Shown: positions 20,524-30,116, numbered from the stretch's first letter. The stretch: 64,000 nucleotides of DNA from an uncultured Monoglobus sp. (GCA_947630505.1 CANRHV010000001.1:1-64000), one strand, 5' to 3'. Translations and numbers: made by a program. Notes: a model not told the origin generated them from the letters alone.

Positions 20524-20733
20524 ATGACAAAATATGAAAAAAGGCGCCGTAATTTAATTAATGAAATATGTTACGGTCGTGATTTTAACAACAAAAATAA
20601 AAAGCGGCTATTTTGCAATTATTCATTAGAAAAATTGCAAAGACTGGATGCCTATATGCAATGTTGCATTGAATATTGTTTGTTTAATTCATGCAATGAA
20701 ATTATTTCAGATTTTGAACAAATAGTTTTTTGA
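20524..20733 (+). CDS. hypothetical small protein
   Basis: ORF with SD AAGGAG upstream. Confidence 0.65.
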   Translation: MTKYEKRRRNLINEICYGRDFNNKNKKRLFCNYSLEKLQRLDAYMQCCIEYCLFNSCNEIISDFEQIVF

Positions 20734-20735
20734 GT

Positions 20736-20787
20736 AATTATTTTACCGTGATGCCGTTGTTTTTGACGGCATCATATAAAATGATTA
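20736..20787 (+). repeat. two-part intergenic hairpin, family member 1
   Basis: inner stem TGATGCCGT/ACGGCATCA; outer arms TAATTATTTT / AAATGATTA. Confidence 0.75.
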
Positions 20788-20827
20788 TTAAACTACAAAA
20801 TTAATTTTAAAAAAAGGAGTGTATAAA

Positions 20828-21034
20828 ATGAAATATTTTGTAACGCCTGAAGATGGCATGAACATTATTAATCGGTATTTTGCAACAAACGAAAATGGCA
20901 AGGGTTATATTTACGATATTCTTTTTAGTATCAGAGTCCCGGCCGCCGTTGAAAAAACCTACAAAGAAGCCGTCAATCAAGTCAAAAAATTCAATAAAGA
21001 AGATTATACAATATACACTATGAACACAATATAA
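20828..21034 (+). CDS. hypothetical small protein
   Basis: ORF with AAAGGAG SD. Confidence 0.65.
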   Translation: MKYFVTPEDGMNIINRYFATNENGKGYIYDILFSIRVPAAVEKTYKEAVNQVKKFNKEDYTIYTMNTI

Positions 21035-21084
21035 TCCTTTTACCGTGATACTCTCTTTTTGAGAGTATCATATAAAATGATTAT
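21030..21084 (+). repeat. two-part intergenic hairpin, family member 2
   Basis: inner TGATACTCTC/GAGAGTATCA; outer ATAATCCTTTTACCG / TATAAAATGATTAT. Confidence 0.75.
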
Positions 21085-21123
21085 AAGCAAAAAAACAAAA
21101 CAAGAAAAGGAGGACAAACAAAC

Positions 21124-21330
21124 ATGACAACAAATAACGCTTTTACAGATCAATTTATAAGCGCGGCTTTTACGCCGGAAAATGAAACGCCCGAAAAGGT
21201 GTTAGTTAAATTCAAGGACAGAAGCGATCTAATAGAGTACACCGTTAACATCTTACATCTGTTAAAGACTGATCCCGATACCGAATATATATTAGATGCC
21301 GATACCGGCGTTATAATCTATGAACTGTAA
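21124..21330 (+). CDS. hypothetical small protein
   Basis: ORF with AAAGGAGG SD. Confidence 0.65.
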   Translation: MTTNNAFTDQFISAAFTPENETPEKVLVKFKDRSDLIEYTVNILHLLKTDPDTEYILDADTGVIIYEL

Positions 21331-21356
21331 AACCGAAATAAGCCGCTTACACCGTT

Positions 21357-21406
21357 TATATTTTGCGCTGTAACACTTGAAAAAATAGTGTTACAGTCAA
21401 AATATA
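21357..21406 (+). repeat. two-part intergenic hairpin, family member 3
   Basis: inner CTGTAACACT/AGTGTTACAG; outer TATATTTTG/CAAAATATA. Confidence 0.75.
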
Positions 21407-21518
21407 AATAAAAAAATCAAAAAAATTATTATTGCTTTTGCCGGGTTTATATGGTAAAATATTTTAAAATAAACCATGTAAACCGCGCGAAAAAGCAAGC
21501 AAAAAAGGAGAGTTTATT

Positions 21519-21875
21519 ATGATTAAAAATGCAAAACTGCAAAATCTATTCAAGTTATCAAGCAAGGTAACAGTTATTGTCCCAGCGACAAAGAACATCA
21601 ACGAAGAGATCGACAATACAAAGTATGTTGATGACGTCGCCGCGTTATTATCGGAGTTCTTCGGAGGCGCTACAGCTTCGGCGGCTATAGGTTACTGGAC
21701 AAGCCCGACGGCTGGATTAGTCAAAGAAAAATCAACGCCGGTTTTTGCCTATTGCACAGATGCACAGTTGCAAGAGCACGCCGACAAGGTTATAGACAAG
21801 TGCGAGGAACTAAAGCGAGAGCTGGATCAAGATGCGATCGCGCTTGAAATAAACGGCGAAATGTACTTTATTTAA
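21519..21875 (+). CDS. hypothetical accessory protein
   Basis: 118 aa ORF; AAAGGAG SD. Confidence 0.7.
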   Translation: MIKNAKLQNLFKLSSKVTVIVPATKNINEEIDNTKYVDDVAALLSEFFGGATASAAIGYWTSPTAGLVKEKSTPVFAYCTDAQLQEHADKVIDKCEELKRELDQDAIALEINGEMYFI

Positions 21876-21931
21876 AGGCATAAACTTACTTAAAATTCAA
21901 CTAAAAGCAAGCAAAAATTAAATACATACAA

Positions 21932-21964
21932 AGAAGCGTTATATCAATTATAGCGCTTTTTTGT
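21932..21964 (+). terminator. Rho-independent terminator
   Basis: AAGCGTTATA-tcaat-TATAGCGCTT then TTTT. Confidence 0.7.
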
Positions 21965-21999
21965 ATGCTCAAAATGAATAATTATAACAGAAGGAAGCG

Positions 22000-22057
22000 T
22001 TAATTTTTTACCGCATGGCATTTAAAAAATAAGCGGATGCCATGTATAAAAAATTAA
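22000..22057 (+). repeat. two-part intergenic hairpin, family member 4
   Basis: inner CATGGCAT/ATGCCATG; outer TTAATTTTTTA/TAAAAAATTAA perfect 11 bp. Confidence 0.75.
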
Positions 22058-22120
22058 TACATATCAAACAAACAAACGCCGACGGGCGGCGGCTATACCG
22101 CCCAGAAGGAGGATTTTAAA

Positions 22121-22651
22121 ATGAAAACAACAACAAACGCAACTATAAAAATATTTGTTACTAATTTAGGCAAATACAACGAAGGATATTTAATCGGCGA
22201 ATGGTTATCCTTACCGGCTACAGAAGATGAGATCGCCGCGACGCTTGACAAAATTGGAATTGATGAGCAATACGAAGAGTATTTTATAACCGATTCAGAA
22301 GCCGATTTTGCCGATTTGTCAATCAAGGAATATTCCAACATTGACGAATTAAACGAGCTGGCAGAACGCCTTACAGACCTTGACGAAGGCGAGATTGAGG
22401 CTTTAAAGGCTTATTTGAAAGTTATAAGCGACAATTTGGAAGATGCGCTTGACTGTATCGAGTGCGGTGCTTATAGCTTTTACGCCGACATGGAGCTTGA
22501 AGATCTGGCGCGTGAATTTGTGGAAGAAGGATGTTTTGGAGAAATACCCGACAGCATAGCACCGTATATCGACTATGAAGCGATCGCGCGGGACTTAGGA
22601 TTTGACGGCTATTATGAAGCCTTAAACGGCGTTATATACGCCGAAAGGTAA
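22121..22651 (+). CDS. ardA: ArdA-like antirestriction protein (DNA mimic)
   Basis: IKIFVTNLGKYNEGYLIGEWLSLPATEDEIAATLDKIGIDEQYEEYFITD; strongly acidic. Confidence 0.88.
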   Translation: MKTTTNATIKIFVTNLGKYNEGYLIGEWLSLPATEDEIAATLDKIGIDEQYEEYFITDSEADFADLSIKEYSNIDELNELAERLTDLDEGEIEALKAYLKVISDNLEDALDCIECGAYSFYADMELEDLAREFVEEGCFGEIPDSIAPYIDYEAIARDLGFDGYYEALNGVIYAER

Positions 22652-22752
22652 AAAACCATCTGACGAGTCTTTGAAAATTAAGACGAAACGCCCGCTTACC
22701 GGGCGTCATGGTTAAAACCAAAATAAAAATTTATTCAGAAGGAGTGTTAAAC

Positions 22753-23346
22753 ATGAAAAAGATAAGAGAAGGACAAGAGAGAATTATTTATAACGACTGG
22801 GATTATTTAACTACGGAATACGAGAACGAGATTAGGCAGTTCTGTTTTGAGGAATACGCCGACGATCACGGCTGGCAGAGCGTTGAAGATGTGCCGAAGT
22901 CGTTTCTTTGGGACGTCATAAACGACTGTAGAAGCATGGAGTGGGAGGACGCAGAAGGCTATTTAAAAGATTTTTTTGACAATGAAATATTTTTGTGCCG
23001 TGGAACAGTAGGACGCTGGAACGGAGATTTTGACGCGGGTAAAATTATTTATTCATTTAGTGAACTGGCCGACGCGTGGCGCGACTGTGACTATATCAAA
23101 TTATACGATATAAACGGACATTTTTATATTGAAGCAGCACATCACGACGGAACTAACTGTTTTGAAGTCAAAAAGGTAACAGAAGCGGGCGCGGAGTATA
23201 TAGATAACCATTATTGGGATTATTCAGATCGAGAATTGCACGAGCGACTTTTTAACAATTCTCACTATACACATTTACCACATTTTGCAAATTCTATATA
23301 CGGATGCCCAAAGATTGAATATAAAAAGGCGGCAGCAATAGCATAA
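22753..23346 (+). CDS. hypothetical acidic protein
   Basis: ORF with GAAGGAG SD before ATG 22753. Confidence 0.65.
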   Translation: MKKIREGQERIIYNDWDYLTTEYENEIRQFCFEEYADDHGWQSVEDVPKSFLWDVINDCRSMEWEDAEGYLKDFFDNEIFLCRGTVGRWNGDFDAGKIIYSFSELADAWRDCDYIKLYDINGHFYIEAAHHDGTNCFEVKKVTEAGAEYIDNHYWDYSDRELHERLFNNSHYTHLPHFANSIYGCPKIEYKKAAAIA

Positions 23347-23347
23347 T

Positions 23348-23398
23348 AATCCTTTTTACCGTGTGACTTTTGCGCAAAAGTCACATATAAAACGGATT
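23348..23398 (+). repeat. two-part intergenic hairpin, family member 5
   Basis: inner TGTGACTTTTGCGCAAAAGTCACA; outer AATCCTTTTTACCG / TATAAAACGGATT. Confidence 0.75.
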
Positions 23399-23440
23399 AA
23401 ACAATTACAAATAAAATCTATTAAATGGAGGAGAATACTA

Positions 23441-23650
23441 ATGAAAAAATTTTATTGTGTATGTACAACTGTACAAGATGACAGAATATCGGCTGGCTTT
23501 GTGGACGAAATAGAGGCAGAGAAAAAGCCTGAAAGTACCATGAAAAGCACGAGAGACAAAGATATTTATTGCGACTGGTTTGACGATTTAGCAGAGGCGC
23601 GGCGATATATTGATTTTGCGCATACATCATTGGAACGCGTTACTTATTAG
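23441..23650 (+). CDS. hypothetical small protein
   Basis: ORF with GGAGGAG SD. Confidence 0.65.
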   Translation: MKKFYCVCTTVQDDRISAGFVDEIEAEKKPESTMKSTRDKDIYCDWFDDLAEARRYIDFAHTSLERVTY

Positions 23651-23673
23651 GTTATCAGAAAGGAGAAAAACCA

Positions 23674-24078
23674 ATGAAAAAATTTGATGTTAAATTTATG
23701 GTAGAAACAATTGAGGATGTTGAGGCGCGGGATGTGTTTTCAGATATTCTAAATGAGTATGTGGATGTTTTTCCTGACTCTCTTGATGATTATGTAGAAA
23801 CGGAGACAGCAGAAGAAGCAATTGATCTAGCAATAGAATTTTTAAAAGATTTTATTAATAATTATGGTGATTTTACCGCCGAAGTTGATTCTAAAAATGA
23901 ACAAATAACCGTATTTGACAAGAACGGTAAACTTATTGAATTATATTATGATTTTGAGGCTGAAGAAGTCGTTGAATACTATGACAAATACGGCTATTAT
24001 AGCGTAATGACAAGAGAAGATTTTGATTTTTGGAAGGAGGACGAGCCGGAATTTATGAGCGGTATAACAATTATTTAA
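23674..24078 (+). CDS. hypothetical acidic protein
   Basis: 134 aa, rich in D/E; AAAGGAG SD. Confidence 0.7.
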   Translation: MKKFDVKFMVETIEDVEARDVFSDILNEYVDVFPDSLDDYVETETAEEAIDLAIEFLKDFINNYGDFTAEVDSKNEQITVFDKNGKLIELYYDFEAEEVVEYYDKYGYYSVMTREDFDFWKEDEPEFMSGITII

Positions 24079-24130
24079 TCCTTTTGCTGCGAGGCCTTTA
24101 ACTCAGAAGGCCTCTTACAAAATGATTAAA
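24074..24130 (+). repeat. two-part intergenic hairpin, family member 6
   Basis: inner GAGGCCTT/AAGGCCTC; outer TTTAATC/GATTAAA. Confidence 0.75.
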
Positions 24131-24181
24131 CAGAAGTACATATAACCAAAAAAACACAGAAACAAAGGAGGCAATAACAAC

Positions 24182-24325
24182 ATGATTAAAAATGTAATAG
24201 TAATAGTCTTGTCGCTTACGCAGATATATTTTAGCCACAAATACGGCGCGCCCGCGTGGGCTTTTATAATGCCTATTGTGCTGATGCCGTTGGCGGCGAT
24301 GGGACTCTTGTATGAGAAAAATTAA
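24182..24325 (+). CDS. small membrane protein, 47 aa
   Basis: MIKNVIVIVLSLTQIYFSHKYGAPAWAFIMPIVLMPLAAMGLLYEKN; AAAGGAGG SD; absent from supplied ORF track. Confidence 0.6.
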   Translation: MIKNVIVIVLSLTQIYFSHKYGAPAWAFIMPIVLMPLAAMGLLYEKN

Positions 24326-24365
24326 ACACGCAGAAGGCGCAGAACGCGCGGAAAGGAGAGTTAAA

Positions 24366-24830
24366 ATGCGTACACGAACTTATTTAACTAAAGCAGAACA
24401 TACAGATCCACAGTATCACAGAAGTAAGTATATATTACATGATGGCAGTAACTGGGCTCATGCCGATACAAACGATAAAAAACAAATGTTTGATTTGTTA
24501 AACTTTTTTGAATGTAAAATAACATCCGTTGAAAGTGTTGTTGAAGGATCCCCGCTTGGACGGTTGGTTTTTTATAACTTGTCAAAAGATATTGTATCAT
24601 GTAATCCTTATTTTTGGACTCAAGAACAGGCTTTACAAATGATAAATGGCAGACGATTTAAACCATTTATTGGGTTATCAAATGGAAGTTTGACTAATTG
24701 TTATGCAGTTTTCAATAACGATAGTAATATTGTTGAAACTTTACGTCCTAATCCAAACGCAAAAGAAGTATACAAAACTATGCCGCTTGACAAAGAAATA
24801 TCATACAGAAGATCACATTGGTATATGTAG
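24366..24830 (+). CDS. hypothetical protein
   Basis: ORF, start at ATG after GGAAAGGAG. Confidence 0.65.
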   Translation: MRTRTYLTKAEHTDPQYHRSKYILHDGSNWAHADTNDKKQMFDLLNFFECKITSVESVVEGSPLGRLVFYNLSKDIVSCNPYFWTQEQALQMINGRRFKPFIGLSNGSLTNCYAVFNNDSNIVETLRPNPNAKEVYKTMPLDKEISYRRSHWYM

Positions 24831-24880
24831 GCAGAAGGATTAAATCAAATACGAATTTGAAACAGAAAGGAGAGTTTATT

Positions 24881-25237
24881 ATGACAAAGACGATTAATAA
24901 AACATTGCCTGAAGCGTTGATTGAGGCAATAGAAGCCGACGACTGGACAGTAAAAATTTATGGTGATGGGTCTGTGACATTTTCAAAATTCAGCCCAGCA
25001 GGACAAGATTTTTTTATCGAGGCGGAATTACCGGATAATTTAGAAGATTTGTATGATGACATAATGAGCCAATACGAAAACTATGATCCATCAGAAGAAG
25101 CCTATTTGTGGCTTGATAATACTGGACACGGTAAAAACGGAGCGCCTTATGAGATGATAGACGTTTATAACGATATGGTTACTTGCGAGAATTATATTTA
25201 TGAATTGGCTTGTATAATCAACAGATATATTGACTAA
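24881..25237 (+). CDS. hypothetical acidic protein
   Basis: ORF with AAAGGAG SD. Confidence 0.65.
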   Translation: MTKTINKTLPEALIEAIEADDWTVKIYGDGSVTFSKFSPAGQDFFIEAELPDNLEDLYDDIMSQYENYDPSEEAYLWLDNTGHGKNGAPYEMIDVYNDMVTCENYIYELACIINRYID

Positions 25238-25246
25238 CAACAAAGT

Positions 25247-25302
25247 TTTAATTTTTCTAAGGCGTGGCATCTATAAGCGGTGCCACGAATAGAAAAATTA
25301 AA
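25247..25302 (+). repeat. two-part intergenic hairpin, family member 7
   Basis: inner CGTGGCA/TGCCACG; outer TTTAATTTTTCTA/TAGAAAAATTAAA perfect 13 bp. Confidence 0.8.
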
Positions 25303-25358
25303 CCGAAATAAACCGTGCCGGAACGGTTAAAGTTTTTCGGCAGAAGGAGGATATTATT

Positions 25359-25586
25359 ATGGGAAAAAAACATGTATGTAAAAAGTGTGGAAATGATGAG
25401 TTTTTCACAGTAGATATTAAAGCGTTGGAGACGTGGGCGGTGAATGGCTATGGCGAATTAGAAGAGGAATGTTTTTCTGAACCTTTAGAGAGTCCCGATG
25501 AGGTGGCATGGACGTGTCAGTTATGCGGTAGCAAAGATATTGTTTGTGTTTGCATAGATGACGATATTGATAAGGAGGATATTTAA
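25359..25586 (+). CDS. hypothetical zinc-ribbon protein
   Basis: CKKCG...CQLCG. Confidence 0.7.
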   Translation: MGKKHVCKKCGNDEFFTVDIKALETWAVNGYGELEEECFSEPLESPDEVAWTCQLCGSKDIVCVCIDDDIDKEDI

Positions 25587-25587
25587 A

Positions 25588-26190
25588 ATGGGATATTATA
25601 GCGATGTGGCAATTGAATGTGGACAAAAGGCGTATAAGATGATTAAAGAGGCGGCAGAGGCAAACCGTTTTAGTCCCACAGAGACCTTTAAAAATGACGA
25701 TACCAATACAATAATTATGCACTGGAAGTGGGTTAAATGGTATGAAGAATTTACAGATGTCAAGGCAATTAATAATGTTTTAAACAAATTGGACGATTTA
25801 GATGAAGAAGCAGAAGATAACAATTGGGACTACTCATACAAAATAACACGACTCGGAGAAGACCCAGAAGGCGACTTAGAAATAAGATATAGCGACAAAG
25901 GATATGAACTTGATTCAATTTCTTACAGTACATTTTTAAATATGCCAAGTCATATAGAATATTTTGAACCAAAACAGCGTGAAATTTGGCTTGATGGATA
26001 TTTCACAGAAACAGAAGCTAAAGCGATATGCGCGAAAATGGAAGGCAAAACCTTTTACAAATTTCATTGTAAATACAGCAATCATGCAGGGAATTGTCGT
26101 ATCGGTATAGAAGTTAATCACATTGACACGGACGACACGATCAAAGAAATGTTTTATTTTGCCGCTTTAGGCGAGCTTGCGAAAGCATAA
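25588..26190 (+). CDS. hypothetical protein
   Basis: ORF with AAGGAGG SD. Confidence 0.7.
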   Translation: MGYYSDVAIECGQKAYKMIKEAAEANRFSPTETFKNDDTNTIIMHWKWVKWYEEFTDVKAINNVLNKLDDLDEEAEDNNWDYSYKITRLGEDPEGDLEIRYSDKGYELDSISYSTFLNMPSHIEYFEPKQREIWLDGYFTETEAKAICAKMEGKTFYKFHCKYSNHAGNCRIGIEVNHIDTDDTIKEMFYFAALGELAKA

Positions 26191-26207
26191 GAAGGGAGAA
26201 TATTATC

Positions 26208-26507
26208 ATGAAAATAACAAGAATAATTGACGGTCAATCGGTAGATATTGAATTGACATTGGCAGAATTGTGTCGGGCATACGACGAACAAAAACTATTG
26301 AACATACGTTTTGACGTTGAGAATAATTTAAAAAAACATCTTGATAATGACGAATATTTAAGTCTTTTCGCGAATGATGACTTTATTCAAGCCGTTGCGG
26401 AAGAAACTAAGGCAATTATGGAATGTATGGGCTTATCTTTTGAATATGCGCTTGACAACGCGATAGGAAACAACAAAGCAGATTATTTGAAAGAGGAGGA
26501 TTTATAA
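26208..26507 (+). CDS. hypothetical protein
   Basis: ORF with GAAGGGAG SD. Confidence 0.65.
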   Translation: MKITRIIDGQSVDIELTLAELCRAYDEQKLLNIRFDVENNLKKHLDNDEYLSLFANDDFIQAVAEETKAIMECMGLSFEYALDNAIGNNKADYLKEEDL

Positions 26508-26740
26508 TGTACATTTTGATAGATTCAACCATTAGAGGAAAAGGCAAAGATGATGTGCTTGTACATACCTATGATAATATTGAGGACGCACAAGAGGATT
26601 TGGCGGCAGAATTTAATACTTATACTTCTGATGATAACACTTTGGATTATGGAGCAGAATGTTTTATTGACGACGATTATATAAGTGCATGGGCGCAGAT
26701 TGATGAGGAGTATAAAATTTGGCAAATTTGTCAGGTGTAA
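26507..26740 (+). CDS. hypothetical protein
   Basis: translationally coupled ORF. Confidence 0.65.
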   Translation: MYILIDSTIRGKGKDDVLVHTYDNIEDAQEDLAAEFNTYTSDDNTLDYGAECFIDDDYISAWAQIDEEYKIWQICQV

Positions 26741-26788
26741 GTTGTTTCATAAAACAATACAGAAGATTATATGTAGAGGAGGCTTATA

Positions 26789-27028
26789 ATGTTATCAGTA
26801 ATAGCACTTATTAATTATACGATCCCAATGTTTGGCAACGAGCGTTTCCAACCGTATGGCAAATTGCTTATTTCGGATGGTACAACAGACAAACTTTGCG
26901 ATATTAAAGAAGATAACAACGGAATACAATATATCAATTTCAAACATAAGCGATACGGTGTAGTTAATCGTGGCAGATTGTGGTCGCCACGATTTGAAAT
27001 TATCAAATATGGAGAGGAGTTTTGTTAA
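26789..27028 (+). CDS. hypothetical protein
   Basis: ORF with AGAGGAGG SD. Confidence 0.6.
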   Translation: MLSVIALINYTIPMFGNERFQPYGKLLISDGTTDKLCDIKEDNNGIQYINFKHKRYGVVNRGRLWSPRFEIIKYGEEFC

Positions 27029-27032
27029 AATC

Positions 27033-27326
27033 ATGGAAGAATTACAAAATCACGAATTGAGAGAGGGAGTAAAGGTATATTCTGGGTTGAAAGACTATTT
27101 CGGAAATACTATGTTGGTTTTAGTAGATGATGACATGCAAGAAGTCAGGATTGTTTCAAAACTCCCTGAATACAATAAGCGCAGAAGAAGGTTAGACGCT
27201 TTAAATCTTAGACATGTTATCACTCCGAAATATGCCGAAGTTATAGACATAACGAGAAAAACATATAACAAAATCATGGATAATTTCCCTGATTACGCTC
27301 ATACACAATGGCAAATCTGGGATTAA
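27033..27326 (+). CDS. hypothetical protein
   Basis: ORF following preceding gene. Confidence 0.55.
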   Translation: MEELQNHELREGVKVYSGLKDYFGNTMLVLVDDDMQEVRIVSKLPEYNKRRRRLDALNLRHVITPKYAEVIDITRKTYNKIMDNFPDYAHTQWQIWD

Positions 27327-27376
27327 ACTACCAAAAATCAAATCAAACGATAATTTGAAATAGAAAGGAGCAGAAC

Positions 27377-27772
27377 ATGAGGGAGATATTATTCCGAGGA
27401 AAACGGGTAGATAATGGCGAGTGGGTCAAAGGTGGGATCGCATATTACGGAGAAAAAGTGTTTATTGTGTTTGTTCATCGGAGTCACAGCGAAATGGGAG
27501 ATATGCATCTTCCCAAGATAGTTGAGGTTCGCCCCGAAACGGTCGGACAATACGCAGGAGTGAAAGACAAAAACGGCAAGAAGATTTTTGAGGGAGATAT
27601 TGTTAAATATGCAAATGGCGTTTGTAAGGTCGTTTTTGAATCGCGATGTGGAACCGCTTTTTTTGGTATAGTTATTAGCGAAATGACCACATGGTTTTTT
27701 GGTAAGTCTCCAGCGGACTTGATGGATGTTGTTGGTAATATACACGATAATCCGGAACTGTTGGATGCGTAA
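27377..27772 (+). CDS. YopX-family protein
   Basis: MREILFRGKRVDNGEWVKG...PETVGQYAGVKDKNGKKIFEGDIV...VVGNIHDNPELL. Confidence 0.9.
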   Translation: MREILFRGKRVDNGEWVKGGIAYYGEKVFIVFVHRSHSEMGDMHLPKIVEVRPETVGQYAGVKDKNGKKIFEGDIVKYANGVCKVVFESRCGTAFFGIVISEMTTWFFGKSPADLMDVVGNIHDNPELLDA

Positions 27773-27819
27773 CACAAATATTAAGCATTACATTTGAACT
27801 GATAAAGGAGGATTTTAAA

Positions 27820-28482
27820 ATGGAAAAAGAACATGAAAAATATGTAGCATATAATTGTGACAGATTGACAGAAGGATCAGAAATGAGAATTGAACACACG
27901 ATATATTACAGGGATGATCCTGATCTGTCGGATTTGATTTCAAAAACGCCGCACGAAGTTATGGCAATGCGAGAAGAAAGCGCTACAACCGAACAAGCGG
28001 CTTATAACAAAGTGCGCGAAGCGGCTAAGAAATGGGAACGGGCGGCATCGGTCACCAACAGATTTGATCGGGCTCTTAAATACTTAAACACGCCCGAAGT
28101 TTCACATTCGTCCAACAACTGGGTTAAAGATAAAGACGGATATTTTGACTGTATCAGTAACAAGGTGTATAAAATGTGTTGCCGGATTTATGATTACGAC
28201 ACATGGCATGATGACACGAACCGATATACCGTAAGCTGGCATATTTACACCAACAGTCCGAGAAACAACTATAACATAAAAGTCGCGGGACAGGAGCGCA
28301 CATTCAAAAACAAGGCAGCAGCTGAAAAATATCTACAAGGCAGAATAAAAGCGTATGCGCATTTATTCACAGAGATTTCTCCGCCGATACCTAAAGAATA
28401 TGAATCTCCGTTTAAATTATACGGTTATCTTTTACCCGGATATGATATAGAAAATAATGGATCAAAAGCGAGTTTGATTTAG
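27820..28482 (+). CDS. hypothetical protein
   Basis: 220 aa ORF with AAAGGAGG SD. Confidence 0.7.
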   Translation: MEKEHEKYVAYNCDRLTEGSEMRIEHTIYYRDDPDLSDLISKTPHEVMAMREESATTEQAAYNKVREAAKKWERAASVTNRFDRALKYLNTPEVSHSSNNWVKDKDGYFDCISNKVYKMCCRIYDYDTWHDDTNRYTVSWHIYTNSPRNNYNIKVAGQERTFKNKAAAEKYLQGRIKAYAHLFTEISPPIPKEYESPFKLYGYLLPGYDIENNGSKASLI

Positions 28483-28503
28483 AAAAGGAGGAAAATTAAA
28501 TAA

Positions 28504-28734
28504 ATGTTAATACTTATAGCACTAATCTACTTCGGTTATCAACTGATTAAAGAGACAAACGAGGATATAGAAATGAGGCAATGGGCAATAAACAAAGGCT
28601 ATGACTCGTACCCGTCAAACACGGGATTGAGAGACGCCAGAACAAACAAACCGTATGTAAGCAAGCAGCAAGACGGATTGAGACCCCACACGTTCACGAC
28701 AACGACAGGCGAAAAAATGACGTTTTATAAATAA
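28504..28734 (+). CDS. hypothetical membrane-anchored protein
   Basis: N-terminal hydrophobic LILIALIYFGYQL. Confidence 0.6.
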   Translation: MLILIALIYFGYQLIKETNEDIEMRQWAINKGYDSYPSNTGLRDARTNKPYVSKQQDGLRPHTFTTTTGEKMTFYK

Positions 28735-28748
28735 GGAGGCGATTCGTA

Positions 28749-28964
28749 ATGAATATGTCAATTGAAACAAAGGTTTTCACAAACGAATGTGAGGCGACTT
28801 CTGCGGCGCAAATTGCTACATTGAAAGAGGTTAATGATTATATTCATTTTAATAATATTTGTCGTGAGCAAATTATTGAATATAAAACAAAGGTATATCG
28901 GCGCACACGCGGAGGTATAAGATACGGATTTCAGGTGCTTATATCATGGTATAGAGAGTATTAA
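28749..28964 (+). CDS. hypothetical small protein
   Basis: ORF with AAGGAGG SD. Confidence 0.6.
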   Translation: MNMSIETKVFTNECEATSAAQIATLKEVNDYIHFNNICREQIIEYKTKVYRRTRGGIRYGFQVLISWYREY

Positions 28965-29020
28965 TTCTTTTGAGTTGTGGCACTTACTGAATGTGCGAGT
29001 GCCACAGACAAAATAATTAA
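28961..29020 (+). repeat. two-part intergenic hairpin, family member 8
   Basis: inner TGTGGCAC/GTGCCACA; outer TTAATTCTTTTG/CAAAATAATTAA. Confidence 0.75.
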
Positions 29021-29084
29021 ACATAGAGCTTGCAGGATCAGGCTTTATATGATAAAATAAAATTTATAAAAAGGAGAGTTTAAA

Positions 29085-29561
29085 ATGAATAAAGAAAAAA
29101 TTATGCCTATGACAAGAGAGGAATTATTAAAGGCGTTGATTAAAAAGTTTGGGACGTCCGAGACGCCCATAACTATTTATGTAGTAGCCAAATGTCACGC
29201 CGAGTTTGAAGGGAATTTGCTTACGAAATCGGGACAATATTGGGCACGGCGGTCTTTAGAGCAGGGAATGGCGTTGAATGTGGACGGCGATATATTTAGC
29301 GAAGATTTATGTTACTTTTTAGATTATAAGGCCGCCTGTGAGTATCGGGAAAAGCACTATCCCAATTCAAAGGTCACAGTGACATCCACTTTCCAAGGCA
29401 AAAAAGTGACAGACGTCCTTGAATATTATGTCGCCATACAGCACTGGTGCTACAATGATGCTTGGGAAGAATATGACTTTCTTGAGGGTGGCGACTTTGA
29501 TTGTTTCTCTGAGATGCCCGAAGTTGAAGATGACGAGGATGACGAGGATGACGAAGATTAA
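29085..29561 (+). CDS. hypothetical protein with poly-Asp/Glu tail
   Basis: C-terminus EMPEVEDDEDDEDDED. Confidence 0.7.
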   Translation: MNKEKIMPMTREELLKALIKKFGTSETPITIYVVAKCHAEFEGNLLTKSGQYWARRSLEQGMALNVDGDIFSEDLCYFLDYKAACEYREKHYPNSKVTVTSTFQGKKVTDVLEYYVAIQHWCYNDAWEEYDFLEGGDFDCFSEMPEVEDDEDDEDDED

Positions 29562-29579
29562 TTAAAGATAGGTGATAAT

Positions 29580-30080
29580 ATGTCAAAACGCTTAACAAAA
29601 TTACAGCTTAAAGAATTTGTTAATATGATATGTGAAGTGCTTGAAATACATCCGCCTTCAATATCTACTGATATGTCAAATTTTGAAAGCGAAACAATGT
29701 GGGCGCAATATAGTGTTGCAAATGACAAAATATACGTTAATATGGACAATGATCCCGGAACAGTTTTGTTTGCAGTTGCTCATGAATTGCGGCATAAATG
29801 GCAGCATATCACCGATGATAAACGGTTTTTTGATGATTATAAACCACGCAGTATGTTTGACCGCGCCGACGAATATAATCTACAGTTTGCCGAAATTGAC
29901 GCTCAGGCTTTTGGTGTTCTGGTTATGGAACTGCTTTATAAGGTTGAAATAGCTTTGAATGGATTATCGAAAAAAACAGAAGATATAATTTTAGATTACT
30001 CAGACACGATATATGCGGAAACGGTAAAACAATTTGTCAAACACGATATTACTGTATGGATTCCGAAAGGCTTGTTATGA
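29580..30080 (+). CDS. putative zincin-like metallopeptidase domain protein
   Basis: HELRH motif in LFAVAHELRHKWQH. Confidence 0.65.
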   Translation: MSKRLTKLQLKEFVNMICEVLEIHPPSISTDMSNFESETMWAQYSVANDKIYVNMDNDPGTVLFAVAHELRHKWQHITDDKRFFDDYKPRSMFDRADEYNLQFAEIDAQAFGVLVMELLYKVEIALNGLSKKTEDIILDYSDTIYAETVKQFVKHDITVWIPKGLL

Positions 30081-30116
30081 TGGGTATAAAAGTAAATTAA
30101 GCAAGGAGACAATATT

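Noticed and set aside
27389-27899. Minus-strand ORFs of 128, 97 and 74 aa antisense to YopX
   Set aside because: They overlap a confidently assigned YopX gene on the opposite strand and lack recognisable features.
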